A stretch of 64,000 nt of DNA. Source: Phycisphaerae bacterium. GTDB taxonomy: Bacteria > Planctomycetota > Phycisphaerae > UBA1845 > CAIVHJ01. Both the position numbers and the translations under genes were made by a program. Below, one piece after another: positions 9,377 to 18,219 of this stretch (position 1 is its first letter; every line of letters begins with the position of its first letter). The notes under the pieces were generated by a model. It worked only from the letters and a program-made list of their open reading frames with translations, was not told where the DNA came from and ran no database searches. Location of the stretch: the NCBI GenBank assembly GCA_022072405.1, contig JAJVHX010000004.1:62001-126000 (forward strand), written 5' to 3'.

Positions 9377-10258
9377 TCAGGCGGTTTCACGTTCGAGCAG
9401 TTGAGGAACGTTTTCTTCGGTGGTTTCCAGTCCGGTGAGGAATTGCAGTTCCGACATGGTCTGTTCGGTCTGGGCCATGTGGCTGACGATCTGATCCACC
9501 TGGCCGCTGATGAACTCCGGCTCCTGCCGGTTGATAGCCTGTTCGCTGATCGAACGGATTTTATTCTCCAAGCTCTCCAGCTCCAATCCGACCAGTTCGA
9601 AATTGTCACGGGCCTGACGGAAATTGGTCAGCCGGTTTTGCGATGTAGTCAGATTATCCTCCAGCACCTTGCGAAATTTCTGCTTGTGCAGCTCGGATGT
9701 TTCGGTAGGGATTTCCTTCAGTCGCTGCTGGGTGGTGATGATGTCGTTTTCGATCTTCCGTTCATCGGTTTTGCTCAAAAACTGTTCGAGCGAATAGCGG
9801 GTGTAAAGCAGCCGGAGATAAAACCAGAGCAGGCGATCCAGGCCGGCGAGGTGCATTTCTTCCAGGGGTGCGGGCGGGGAACTGAACGCGTGCGGGTCAC
9901 GCAAGGCCCGGGTTAACTGCCGCAATTCGCGACAACGTTCGCGCAGACTGTCAAAACGCTGCACCATAGCCTGCGGCAACGCATCGAGGATGCGCTCGAC
10001 CATTTCCTGCAGCAGGGAGATTCGGCCGGCGGGTGCGGAATCCAGACCGCGGCGTTGCTGTGCCTCCTGAGCTTCGACGTAAGATTGAAATTTCGGATGG
10101 CTGCCCAGCAGTCCCAGAAATGTCACCTCGCCCGCCACCACGATCGGCGCCCAGATATCGAAACGCCCGCTGAGCAGGGCAAACCCCATCCCACCCAGAA
10201 ATAAGAGCAGGTTCCAGCGGTTCTTGAAAGCCACCTTGATATATTTCAACAATCCCAC
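9377..10258 (-). CDS. Membrane-anchored coiled-coil protein, last gene of the PspA/VWA/ABC block
   Basis: 293 residues. Two short hydrophobic helices at about 15-33 and 36-52 anchor the N-terminus. The rest is long amphipathic helix with high Glu, Gln, Arg and Leu, predicted coiled coil, presumably cytoplasmic. I recognise no named domain. The start is GTG with GGAA upstream. It follows the ABC ATPase gene by 79 bases and shares its orientation, so I infer that it belongs to the same transcription unit and scaffolds or tethers the other components. The C-terminal heptad-like region could pair with PspA, which is also coiled coil; that is speculation. Confidence 0.65.
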   Translation of the reverse strand: MGLLKYIKVAFKNRWNLLLFLGGMGFALLSGRFDIWAPIVVAGEVTFLGLLGSHPKFQSYVEAQEAQQRRGLDSAPAGRISLLQEMVERILDALPQAMVQRFDSLRERCRELRQLTRALRDPHAFSSPPAPLEEMHLAGLDRLLWFYLRLLYTRYSLEQFLSKTDERKIENDIITTQQRLKEIPTETSELHKQKFRKVLEDNLTTSQNRLTNFRQARDNFELVGLELESLENKIRSISEQAINRQEPEFISGQVDQIVSHMAQTEQTMSELQFLTGLETTEENVPQLLERETA

Positions 10259-10283
10259 GATGGAATTCCGTTCTCACTTCGCC

Positions 10284-10316
10284 AGCCCGCGAGGGCGCTA
10301 AGCCCACCGCTTCTTG
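10284..10316 (+). repeat. Degenerate REP-like palindrome (tentative)
   Basis: The segment GCGAGGGCGCTAAGCCC followed by ACCGCTTCTT resembles a decayed copy of the palindrome family described at 50989, with the same order of arm, loop and TCTT tail. It sits in the 79-base gap before the last gene of the PspA block. Pairing is imperfect. Confidence 0.3.
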
Positions 10317-10337
10317 AGTAAAATCAGAGTTGTAGTT

Positions 10338-11255
10338 TTACTCTGGCCGATGATTTTCTTCCAGTTGGGCGATCAGGTCGCGGATATAGCCGACCGTTTC
10401 CTGAAATCGCGGATCCCGCTGCATATCTTTCGACGGCTTGTTGGACGGTTCGATCTCTAGTTCCCGCAGGATCGTCCCCGGCGAATTACTCATCACGTAG
10501 ATTCGGTCGCCCAGAAAAACCGCTTCCTCGATCGAATGGGTGATAAAAAAGACAGTGGCTTGCACTTCCCGCCACAGTCGCAGCAGCAGGTCCTGCATAT
10601 TCATACGGGTTTGCGGATCGAGAGCCCCGAAGGGTTCATCCATAAGCATAATGCGCGGTTTGAGGATCAGGCTGCGGGCAATGGCTACGCGCTGGCGCAT
10701 GCCGCCGGAAAGCTGATGCGGGTATTTATTCTGATCCACAACGACGTTCAAGCCTACCCGCTCGATCCACTGCCGGCCCAGTTCATCGCGAACTTTTCGC
10801 GGAACGCCCAGACATTCCAATCCGAAAGTGACGTTATCGAGTACCGAGCGGTGATCAAAGCTGGTGTAATCCTGAAAAACCATGCCACGATCGGAGCCGG
10901 GACCGATCACCGGCTGACCCAGCACATGTACTGCTCCGCTGGTGGTGGGGTGTTGGGGTTCCAGCCCGGCGATCAGCCGCAGGATCGTGCTCTTGCCGCA
11001 GCCGCTGGGCCCCAGCACACAGACAAATTCGCCTTTATCCGGTAAATCCTCAACCACAAAATTCACGTCACGAATGGCGGTAAATTGATTGGCCTGACCG
11101 GGAAAGTAAGTTTTAGTGACTTGCCGAAATTCCACCACCGGCGGGTTGGCCAGCACACTGGCCGGTCGCACTTCGTTCAGTTCCGCACCCATACCGATCG
11201 GCTTTTTCGGCAGCAGCGGATAGGGGGGCATGGGCGGCAGTGATGTGGTACTCAT
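10338..11255 (-). CDS. NitT/TauT-type ABC transporter ATP-binding protein
   Basis: 305 residues. Walker A GPSGCGKST at 82-90, Q-loop MVFQDY near 126, signature LSGGMRQRVAIARS at 182-195, Walker B IMLMDEPFGALD at 202-213 and the H-loop in FITHS. The sequence class is that of nitrate/taurine/sulfonate importers (SsuB, TauB, NrtD). The first 40 residues are a Pro-rich extension not usual in the family. It overlaps the permease stop by ATGA, so it is translationally coupled. It should energise the permease encoded just upstream. Confidence 0.92.
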   Translation of the reverse strand: MSTTSLPPMPPYPLLPKKPIGMGAELNEVRPASVLANPPVVEFRQVTKTYFPGQANQFTAIRDVNFVVEDLPDKGEFVCVLGPSGCGKSTILRLIAGLEPQHPTTSGAVHVLGQPVIGPGSDRGMVFQDYTSFDHRSVLDNVTFGLECLGVPRKVRDELGRQWIERVGLNVVVDQNKYPHQLSGGMRQRVAIARSLILKPRIMLMDEPFGALDPQTRMNMQDLLLRLWREVQATVFFITHSIEEAVFLGDRIYVMSNSPGTILRELEIEPSNKPSKDMQRDPRFQETVGYIRDLIAQLEENHRPE

Positions 11256-12277
11256 GCGGATTTATCCTGGCGGGGAACTGCCGCTGCGGTGGGCATCAGC
11301 CGTGCCGCCGCAGGATGCGGTTTGAAGAACAGCGCCTTGAGTGATTCCCACCGATGAACGACCAGTCGCAGTCCGTGATGCAGCCAGCCTCCACCGCCAT
11401 AACGATAGGGGAATAACTGAACCTGCATCCAGTAAAGCAGCCGATCGATGGCCAGCGCCACCAGTGGGATGATCATCAGCACCAGCAGAATATGTTCCTT
11501 CAGTCCGCGGCGCTGGGACATGATAATAATATCACCCAACCCGCCCGATTCAGTACCGATCTTAACCAATTCCGCCAGCATAATGTATCCAAATGCCAAG
11601 CCGAACAGCAGCCGCAGCGAATTGAAAATATCCGGCATGGCCAATGGCACCAGCACCTTGATGATCGTCTGCCAGCGCCCCGAACCCAGTGTATAAGCGG
11701 TGTCAATATAGCGTTCATGCACATCCTGAATGGCACGCGATGAATCCGAGATGATGAAGGCCACGCAGGCGATGAAAATGAACATCACTTTCTGCAATTC
11801 ACCAATTCCGAACAGCGAAAAGGTCAGCGGGATCAGTGCGGCGATGGGGATATTGCGGCCGAAGATGGTGATCGGCGACATGAACGCCTGAGCGAACGAA
11901 AAACAACCGCAAAACATACCCAACGGCACGCCGATGAGAGTCGCCAACCCGAATCCATAAACGACCCGCTTCAGACTGGCCCAGATGTTGCGCGTCAAAG
12001 CCCGGTCAAACCACAAACTCTTAAAGGTGGCGATAGTCTCCGCCGGGCTGGGCAGCACTGATGGCCTAATCAGACGTGCTTCTGCTTCGCCGCGAGTTGC
12101 GAACCACCATAAACTCATTACCAGGGTGACACAGGCGATGCCGATGGCCAGCGAAGCCCACCAGGGTAAGCCCCGCCGCAGGGTCCACATTTTCCGCCAC
12201 AGCGAGAACTGCACTTCCTGCCGGCTGACGGGGGGAGCGGCTGGTGACGTGGGTTGTGTAGCCGGTTGCTCGTTCAC
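11252..12277 (-). CDS. NitT/TauT-type ABC transporter permease
   Basis: 341 residues, about six membrane helices. The EAA-type loop is visible in the second half (DTAYTLGSGRWQTIIKVLVPLAMPDIFNSLR). Compared with SsuC/TauC (about 250 residues) it has an N-terminal cytoplasmic extension and a C-terminal tail of about 60 residues. The GTG start overlaps the stop of the OmpA-fused binding protein gene (GTGA), and its own stop overlaps the ATPase start (ATGA). The tight coupling argues for a stoichiometric complex of binding protein, permease and ATPase. Confidence 0.9.
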   Translation of the reverse strand: MNEQPATQPTSPAAPPVSRQEVQFSLWRKMWTLRRGLPWWASLAIGIACVTLVMSLWWFATRGEAEARLIRPSVLPSPAETIATFKSLWFDRALTRNIWASLKRVVYGFGLATLIGVPLGMFCGCFSFAQAFMSPITIFGRNIPIAALIPLTFSLFGIGELQKVMFIFIACVAFIISDSSRAIQDVHERYIDTAYTLGSGRWQTIIKVLVPLAMPDIFNSLRLLFGLAFGYIMLAELVKIGTESGGLGDIIIMSQRRGLKEHILLVLMIIPLVALAIDRLLYWMQVQLFPYRYGGGGWLHHGLRLVVHRWESLKALFFKPHPAAARLMPTAAAVPRQDKSA

Positions 12278-14055
12278 TGCTTCTCCGCCGGATAGATTTT
12301 GACCTCCACGCGACGATTCTTGGCATGGTTGTCGGGATCGTTCGAGTCCGCCGGTTTGTCCCAGCCCATGCCCTCCACGGCAAACTGATTGGGATCGAGC
12401 TTGTACTTTTGCACCAGCGCTTCCTTGACGGCGTTGGCCCGGTGGAGCGAGAGTTCCTTCACCAGGCTGGCGGGCACCTGTCCGCGCATCGAGCCATCCG
12501 TGTGGCCTTGAATGATGATCCGTGCCGCACCGAACTGACCGGTCAGCTTGGCGATATCTTCCAGCACAAAATCCACGTTGGGGTCATACAGCTCTTCAAC
12601 ATCCTTGCCGTCCACTTTCTTGGACACCTTTTTGGTCAGGTCCCAGCTGTTGGGGAAGAAGTGGATGTAAGCGGTGTTGGTGAGAATTTCCTCCTCAGCC
12701 TTGATCGTTACCGCCGAGCTGGGTGCAAACTGCATCTTGTACTCATCCTTCTGCGATGAATATTTCGCTTCGGCGCCCAGTTTGGTGATGATCGAAAAAT
12801 CCATCACCTGGTCGAAGGGCACCGGCTGATGAGTGATCGAACCAATGCGGCGATAGAGATAATAGGCCTGATTCCAGACGCGCTCAAAGTTGGCCGGATT
12901 GTTCTGATTGACGAAGAACTCGAAATTCTCCGCCCAGTTGGTGCTGTGGGCGTCGCCGAACATCGCCAGCGTATCACTCGCCGGAATGTTATAGCCGGCG
13001 GCCATCAGTTCGGCAGCGTGCTGCCTTTTGGTCTGATCCTTCAGATCGATCATGGCATCAAAGATACCGCGCACCAGGGCTTCGATAATGGCGGGGTGGT
13101 CTTTGGCGAAGTCGGCCCGGGCGAACCACACATCGGCGATCAGTTTGTTGGCAGTGGCCGTCGTGACCAGCAGGCGGTTGCCCTTGACTTTTTCGAGGTT
13201 GTAAATATCCGGCGCCCAGGAAACCGCCGCCGCAATATCCTTCTGGGCGTTAAATGCGGCTGCCGCCTGAAAGGCATCTTCGGTGTAGACCCACTGGACT
13301 TCCGTCGGTTGCAGTCCGCCCGCCACCAGCATGTTCAGTGCGAAATATTGCGACGGAGAATTCTGCGCCAGTGCAATTTTTTTGCCGCGCAGGTCGGCCA
13401 CGGTTTTGATATTTTCCCGGACCGCAATCCCGTCACCGCCGTTGGACCAGTCCACCTGCTGATAAATGCGGGGCATGACCCGGCTGTCGCGCGGCTTACC
13501 GGAGGAATCGACAAAGCCTTCCATGAACAGGGGCACCATGTCGAGCGTGGCCCAGCCGATGTGCAAGTCACCGGCGGCGTAGGCGTCGCGCATGGCCACC
13601 GGGTTGTCGATCAATACCAGCTCGACTTTGAATTCTTTTCCATCGGCCGTTTTCCAGACTTTGCCCGCCTTGAAACCTTCGTTGGCCAGGATGATCGGTG
13701 CCCAGCCGGCCCAGACGTTCAGGGCGAAGCGGACCGTGTTATTTTCCATCGGTTTGTAGCCGCTGGTCCCCTTGACCGCCGGCAGCCGTTCGGAAGGAAC
13801 AAAATTGTATTCCTTGACGGTAGTGATGCCGGTCGGGTTGCTGGAATCTTCCGCCGGCTGTTCGCCGCTGCTGTCCGCTTTAGGCTGCGCGGTGTTGTTA
13901 TTGGCCGGTGTCTGATTGGCAATCGGTTCCGTGGAGGTGCCGCCTTCCTTGGCCTTGGGGGCGAAGATGTCGCTGCGATAAACGGCAAAACCGATCAGTC
14001 CGAGCACGACGACGGCCAGCACTGCGAAAAAGGGTGCTTTGGGTTGTCCGGGCAT
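12274..14055 (-). CDS. Membrane-anchored ABC substrate-binding protein fused to an OmpA peptidoglycan-binding domain
   Basis: 593 residues in three parts. Residues 9-26 form one hydrophobic helix without a clear cleavage site, so the protein probably stays anchored in the inner membrane, followed by a low-complexity linker (27-75). Residues 100-400 are a NitT/TauT/phosphonate-type periplasmic binding fold (VRFALNVWAGWAPIILANEG, LRGKKIALAQNSPSQYFALN). Residues 440-590 are an OmpA C-terminal domain with IIIQGHTDGSMRG and KNRRVEVKIYP, whose Asp and Arg normally bind diaminopimelate of peptidoglycan. The fusion would fix a solute receptor between membrane and wall. The ATG is preceded by AGAGGAG. 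It is followed by its permease (4-bp overlap). Confidence 0.9.
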   Translation of the reverse strand: MPGQPKAPFFAVLAVVVLGLIGFAVYRSDIFAPKAKEGGTSTEPIANQTPANNNTAQPKADSSGEQPAEDSSNPTGITTVKEYNFVPSERLPAVKGTSGYKPMENNTVRFALNVWAGWAPIILANEGFKAGKVWKTADGKEFKVELVLIDNPVAMRDAYAAGDLHIGWATLDMVPLFMEGFVDSSGKPRDSRVMPRIYQQVDWSNGGDGIAVRENIKTVADLRGKKIALAQNSPSQYFALNMLVAGGLQPTEVQWVYTEDAFQAAAAFNAQKDIAAAVSWAPDIYNLEKVKGNRLLVTTATANKLIADVWFARADFAKDHPAIIEALVRGIFDAMIDLKDQTKRQHAAELMAAGYNIPASDTLAMFGDAHSTNWAENFEFFVNQNNPANFERVWNQAYYLYRRIGSITHQPVPFDQVMDFSIITKLGAEAKYSSQKDEYKMQFAPSSAVTIKAEEEILTNTAYIHFFPNSWDLTKKVSKKVDGKDVEELYDPNVDFVLEDIAKLTGQFGAARIIIQGHTDGSMRGQVPASLVKELSLHRANAVKEALVQKYKLDPNQFAVEGMGWDKPADSNDPDNHAKNRRVEVKIYPAEKQ

Positions 14056-14126
14056 GAGTAAACTCCTCTTTACGATTAGGGTTGGTGCTCAGTATATGTT
14101 AAACGACCGGCACCGACTACGGATGA

Positions 14127-14939
14127 CTAATTACTGGATTCCACCTGGGCTTCAGCCAGAATCTGCTTTTCATAAATATAGGACAATTGTTGCTGCAGTA
14201 TCGCACCGCTGGCTGCTTCGACCACATGGCCGCTGACCTCCGGTACAAAGCTGAAATAACGGGCAGAGATATCAAAGGCGATGAAGTGCAACTCCACCTC
14301 ACCACCCGTTTGCTGGTAAAGTTGTCGGGCCACTCGCGCTGGCGCCGGGCCGGAAGTGTTCTCGCCATCCGTGATGCAGATGATATGTTTACGGACGCAG
14401 CCCGACTGGTACAGGGCCTCGTAACCACTCTGCAAAGCCAGGCCGATGGCGGTTCCACCTGCCGGACGGGGCACCTGCGCGAGAATCTGGTTGGTTTCCA
14501 CACCACTGAATTCCTGCAAGGCATATTGAGTGGTAACCGCGCTGGAAAATGTGCTTAAACCCACCAGCAGCACTTTATCCGGATGGGATTTTTGCCAGGT
14601 GGCGGTATAGTCGAATATCTGCTTCAATGCCTGGCGGGCGAATTCTGATTTGGCACCCTGCTCGCCGCCGGCGGCTGACACGCTGTTTTCCATGCTGCCG
14701 GAAGTATCCAGTAATATCATCACCGCCGTGCATAACCGCTGCTCGGCCTGCGGCAGGTCAATTTGTTTCGGTGAAGCGGCCGTCTGGGCGGTGGGTGTCT
14801 GGCGGCTGGTGTTGGAATTCGTGGAGGGAGTGTTTCTGCGAGAGGAGCGCGACACGATCAGAATGATAATAATAAAGATGATGACCCCGATCGGCTTGCC
14901 GGAGCGGCGCGAGTTACGGGAAAACAGGATCATGCTCAT
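14127..14939 (-). CDS. Membrane-anchored von Willebrand factor A (VWA) protein
   Basis: 270 residues from my chosen ATG. An N-terminal hydrophobic helix (GVIIFIIIILIV, about 15-27) anchors it, then a Ser/Thr/Asn-rich linker, then a VWA domain with a complete MIDAS: DTSGS at 78-82, a Thr in GGTAIGLALQSG and an Asp in CITDGENT. MIDAS domains bind a divalent metal and a protein partner, often an AAA+ ATPase. GAAGGAG lies 4 bases before ATG 14939; ATG 14933 is equally possible. The frame is open further upstream to 15047, but that part lacks a ribosome binding site. It lies between the Lys-rich small gene and the OmpA-fused receptor gene. Confidence 0.88.
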   Translation of the reverse strand: MSMILFSRNSRRSGKPIGVIIFIIIILIVSRSSRRNTPSTNSNTSRQTPTAQTAASPKQIDLPQAEQRLCTAVMILLDTSGSMENSVSAAGGEQGAKSEFARQALKQIFDYTATWQKSHPDKVLLVGLSTFSSAVTTQYALQEFSGVETNQILAQVPRPAGGTAIGLALQSGYEALYQSGCVRKHIICITDGENTSGPAPARVARQLYQQTGGEVELHFIAFDISARYFSFVPEVSGHVVEAASGAILQQQLSYIYEKQILAEAQVESSN

Positions 14940-15064
14940 GATGCTCCTTCGAATAGCAGCGGTCATCGACCGCCGATATTCATTATGCGCCGTTCTGCAT
15001 GAGGGGGCGATTATAACCCGCCGCTGATTTTCTAAACCGGCCCACACCGGGCTGAAACAGCGCT

Positions 15065-15442
15065 TTATCCGCGGAATTTGACCTTCGGCCGATTACGGTG
15101 CATCTCGTGCAGCAGCCGCATGATGTCGTAAGCGGTGATCTCGCACAATAGCCGGGTGATCAGGGCGTGCTGCTCATCATCCAGCAGCGGTTCAATCTGT
15201 TTCATCAGTTGAACCAGCTGCTTCTCCTGACCGGCCACTTCGCTCTCATCCACCACCCCGTCCGCCATGGCGGCGATGAATGAACTGAGTTGCCGGGTGT
15301 AACCGTCGATCAACGGCTTGTCGGTTTTGGGAGACAGCCAGCTGACCCGCTTACCCTTTTTCGCTGCCGGCTTGGCGGCGGGTTTGCTCCGGGCAGCGGG
15401 CTTCGTGCTCTTCTTCATCACCTTTTTGGTTTTCTTCTTCAT
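15065..15442 (-). CDS. Small Lys/Ala-rich-tailed protein of unknown function
   Basis: 125 residues from the ATG at 15442, which has AGGA about 8 bases upstream; the longer frame to 15628 overlaps the ATPase gene and is unlikely. The first 35 residues are very basic (repeats of KKK, KPAAK), like histone-H1-type tails. The remaining 90 are acidic and helical (VDESEVAGQEKQLVQLMKQI, LLDDEQHALITRLLCEITAY). I do not recognise the family. The basic tail could bind acidic lipid, nucleic acid or an acidic partner protein. It sits between the AAA+ and VWA genes. Confidence 0.65.
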   Translation of the reverse strand: MKKKTKKVMKKSTKPAARSKPAAKPAAKKGKRVSWLSPKTDKPLIDGYTRQLSSFIAAMADGVVDESEVAGQEKQLVQLMKQIEPLLDDEQHALITRLLCEITAYDIMRLLHEMHRNRPKVKFRG

Positions 15443-15507
15443 CGAAAATATCCTGATTATTCGTGGTCTAGAACTTACCCGCGCGCTGGTGCTCGCGGCT
15501 CTGTAGG

Positions 15508-17286
15508 TTAACCTGCTTCTTCGATGATCTGGCGAAGCGCGGTCAGCCGCTGCTGCAATTCGGCACGACCGTTGGGCTTTCTGATCATTTCCTGCCAATG
15601 CGCCGGCAGAAAATTCAATTGCGTACAATCCAGCACCGCCGCCAGCTCCTGCAGCTCTTTTTCCAGTCCCTGAACCGAGGGCAAAAATTCACGGGTAGCC
15701 TGCTGAACATACTCGCTGCTGACGGCAGTCTGGCCAGCAGTAAGTGCCAGCCGCTGGGCGATCAGGGCGACGCTTTCGATGTCCGCACCGCTGAGTTGCA
15801 GATCGGTGGTGAACTGCGGAACCATCCCGCCGGTAAAGGCGATTTTATTTTTCCTGGCCATCACTTCGAACATCGTCTGGCGCTCCGCGGCGGATTGGGG
15901 ATAAAAGAGGGGGATATGCACTTCCGCCCGGCCTTGGCGCTTCAGATCAATCGGCAGCAGGTCGGGTCGGCAGGTCAGCAGCATCCAGAGAATTTTTCCG
16001 CGATAGCGCGTATCGCCCATCTGGCTGGCGATCATGGAAAAGACCCGGCTGCTGGTGCCGCTGTCCCCTTCGCTCGAGCGATTGCCGAGGGCGGCGTCGG
16101 CTTCGTCAATAATGACCATCACCGGTCCAAGCGAACGCAGAACGTTGAGCACCTGTTCCAGGTTGCCCTCCGTCTCGCCGACATATTTGGAGCGGAAATT
16201 GCGCAGTTTGATGCAGGGGATGCCGATCGATCCGGCATAACATTCCGCCAGAAACGTCTTGCCGGTACCGACCGGACCACTGAGCAGATAACCCATCGGG
16301 GCGGCCTGCAGGTGGTCTTGCAGCAGCAGGCGGGCATCTTCCTGCAGACGTGCTTTGGCTGAATCCTGTCCCACCACCAGATCGAGCGTGTAGTTCGGCT
16401 CGACAAATTCGACCAGCCCGTGACACTGGCGTTCGATCAGCTCTTTCTTCAGGCGTTTGAACTGCTGCTCGGTGATGCGTTGCTGGTTACGCTGGGCCTG
16501 GGCGAGGACGACGTTGAGATTGATCAGATTCAGACCAGCGGACAGTTCGGCGAGTTGGCCCACCGTAAAATCCGCCCATTGCGCAAAATCCTGTTGTGGT
16601 GTCAACGATTGGCAGAATCCTTCGCGCGCGGCTCGATCGGGTAGCGGTATCTCCAGCGTCGCCACGTAGGGATTCTGCACCAGTCGCGGGTTGAGGTCGG
16701 CCAGTTTATCCGCAATCAGGATCACCGCCATGTTGAGCCGTTTGATGTAGGGGTTTTGCGCCCAGCTCAGCAGACGAATCAGATTGGCGCTCTGGTTACG
16801 AGCCAGGGTGCTCAGATCGGCGGCGGGGGTGAGGTATTGGGCGTAATCCAGCACGATGGCCATACGCTTTTGCCGGTTGGCGTCATCTTCCAGCAGATTG
16901 CGTTCAATAAGCCGATCCAGCAGCAATAGCGCACTCTCCGGATCGCGTGGCCAGGCGCCGGGTTCGCCCAGGCGCGCGGCCAGATATTGCATCATGGGTT
17001 GCAACCGCGAGCCATCGCTGCCTGCCAAGGCCCGCAATCCGCGGCCCAGATCATATTGCACCACGATATCCCAGCGGCCGAAAATCTGATTGGCCAGAAA
17101 CTCGGCCAGGTTGCAATAGGCCGGTTCCTCTCCCGGAGCGTTGGCAACCAGGTCATGCACATTACCATGCAGTACGAAGACGCAGGTGGTTCCGGAGAAA
17201 TATAGATCAGCCAACTCCCGGGCCCAGGATGGATACCAACCAGGCAACGGGGTGCTGAGCATGGGCATGGTGGTGGTCGTGGTCAT
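15508..17286 (-). CDS. AAA+ ATPase with degenerate N-terminal AAA module
   Basis: 592 residues. The C-terminal half is an active AAA+ module: Walker A GPVGTGKT at 337-344, Walker B VMVIIDEAD at 389-397, sensor/arginine-finger region TCRPDLLPIDLKRQGR at 439-454. The first 300 residues (VFVLHGNVHDLV, MAIVLDYAQYLTP, NMAVILIADKLADLNPRLV) keep the shape of an ATPase fold but lack a Walker A, so this half is probably structural. The start overlaps the pspA stop (ATGA). AAA+ proteins paired with PspA or VWA partners usually remodel assemblies; here both partners are in the same operon. Confidence 0.88.
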   Translation of the reverse strand: MTTTTTMPMLSTPLPGWYPSWARELADLYFSGTTCVFVLHGNVHDLVANAPGEEPAYCNLAEFLANQIFGRWDIVVQYDLGRGLRALAGSDGSRLQPMMQYLAARLGEPGAWPRDPESALLLLDRLIERNLLEDDANRQKRMAIVLDYAQYLTPAADLSTLARNQSANLIRLLSWAQNPYIKRLNMAVILIADKLADLNPRLVQNPYVATLEIPLPDRAAREGFCQSLTPQQDFAQWADFTVGQLAELSAGLNLINLNVVLAQAQRNQQRITEQQFKRLKKELIERQCHGLVEFVEPNYTLDLVVGQDSAKARLQEDARLLLQDHLQAAPMGYLLSGPVGTGKTFLAECYAGSIGIPCIKLRNFRSKYVGETEGNLEQVLNVLRSLGPVMVIIDEADAALGNRSSEGDSGTSSRVFSMIASQMGDTRYRGKILWMLLTCRPDLLPIDLKRQGRAEVHIPLFYPQSAAERQTMFEVMARKNKIAFTGGMVPQFTTDLQLSGADIESVALIAQRLALTAGQTAVSSEYVQQATREFLPSVQGLEKELQELAAVLDCTQLNFLPAHWQEMIRKPNGRAELQQRLTALRQIIEEAG

Positions 17287-18032
17287 GTGCTTTGGGTCTG
17301 TTTCGTTTTGGGACCGAGGTCCTTGGTGGTTTCCGGAACGACGGCGGTTTCCGGCGTCACCAGGCCCAGCTGTACTTCAAAATCGCGCAAGGCCTGGTCG
17401 GCGAGCGCCTTTTCCATGGCCTGTTCGCGCTGCACATCGACCACGCCATCGGTGGACATATCGGCGGCGACGCGCACCTTGGCCCGGTTCAGGCTGATCT
17501 TCTCCTGAATGACGTTTTCAATCTGTCCGAAATCGGTGGTGATATTGAAGTCGAAGGAATTGGCCAGTTTGGCCATCTCTGCTTCCGCCTTGCTCATCTT
17601 CAGGTCGGCATCATATTGAGCGATCTTCTCCCTGACTTTCTGCAACTTGCCGGCGGCGTGCTTGATCTTGGTGAGATTATTGCCATAGGCTTCCTCGTGC
17701 ATCTTGAGTTGCCCTTCGTTCTCCGCCAGTGATTCCTTAGCCTTGTTCAACTCGAGGGCGAACTTCGCCGCCGAGTCACGATCGCCCGCCTGCAGATAGG
17801 CTTTGACCTTGGCTTCCAGATTCCGCACGTGGCTGCGATCACGCGTTACCTGCGTCGTCACCCGCTCCACCAGCGCCCGATACTGCTCCAGCCCTTCACG
17901 TCCCTCCTTGAGCTGGTTCACCGCGACATCATATTCATATTGCATCTGGGCAATGGGGTCGGCCGTCCAGAACAGATTGGCCAGTTTGTTGATCTGAGCC
18001 TTCAATGCATGCCAGAATTTTCCGAGGATCAT
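17283..18032 (-). CDS. pspA: PspA/IM30-family membrane stress protein
   Basis: 249 residues, almost entirely coiled coil (about 25-190), with an amphipathic N-terminal helix (ILGKFWHALKAQINKLANLF) that in this family inserts into stressed membranes. It contains the usual DPIAQMQYEYDVAVNQLKE region after that helix. ESCRT-III-like PspA/IM30 proteins polymerise on the cytoplasmic face of the inner membrane. The C-terminal 30 residues are Thr/Pro-rich. It is the first gene of the block ending at 9377 and has its own promoter (18068-18096). No PspB, PspC or PspF is in the window, so regulation differs from the enterobacterial system. Confidence 0.88.
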   Translation of the reverse strand: MILGKFWHALKAQINKLANLFWTADPIAQMQYEYDVAVNQLKEGREGLEQYRALVERVTTQVTRDRSHVRNLEAKVKAYLQAGDRDSAAKFALELNKAKESLAENEGQLKMHEEAYGNNLTKIKHAAGKLQKVREKIAQYDADLKMSKAEAEMAKLANSFDFNITTDFGQIENVIQEKISLNRAKVRVAADMSTDGVVDVQREQAMEKALADQALRDFEVQLGLVTPETAVVPETTKDLGPKTKQTQST

Positions 18033-18067
18033 TTTGCACCTGCCTTTTTATGGATGTGTCAGTAGGG

Positions 18068-18096
18068 ACTATAAATGACTCACCCCAGATAATCAA
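18068..18096 (-). promoter_or_regulatory. Sigma-70-like promoter of the pspA operon
   Basis: On the minus strand TTGATT (18096-18091) and TATAGT (18073-18068) are separated by 17 bases. Transcription would begin near 18061, about 28 bases before the pspA ATG at 18032. It is the only good pair in the 187-base gap. Confidence 0.5.
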
Positions 18097-18219
18097 AGGA
18101 GACGGCATCCGCTTTTATAAGTGCGCCGCAGCAGTTGTATCTGCATGGTAGGCAAGTGTATGCGCGAAGGAGTGCATTTGTCGATTATAAGTGTCAGCCA
18201 ATTCTGGAATCAGTCGCGC

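Noticed and set aside
12829-14061. 410-codon plus-strand frame opposite the OmpA-fused receptor gene
   Set aside because: A long antisense shadow of a well-supported gene; its composition mirrors the complementary codons and it has no coherent domain.
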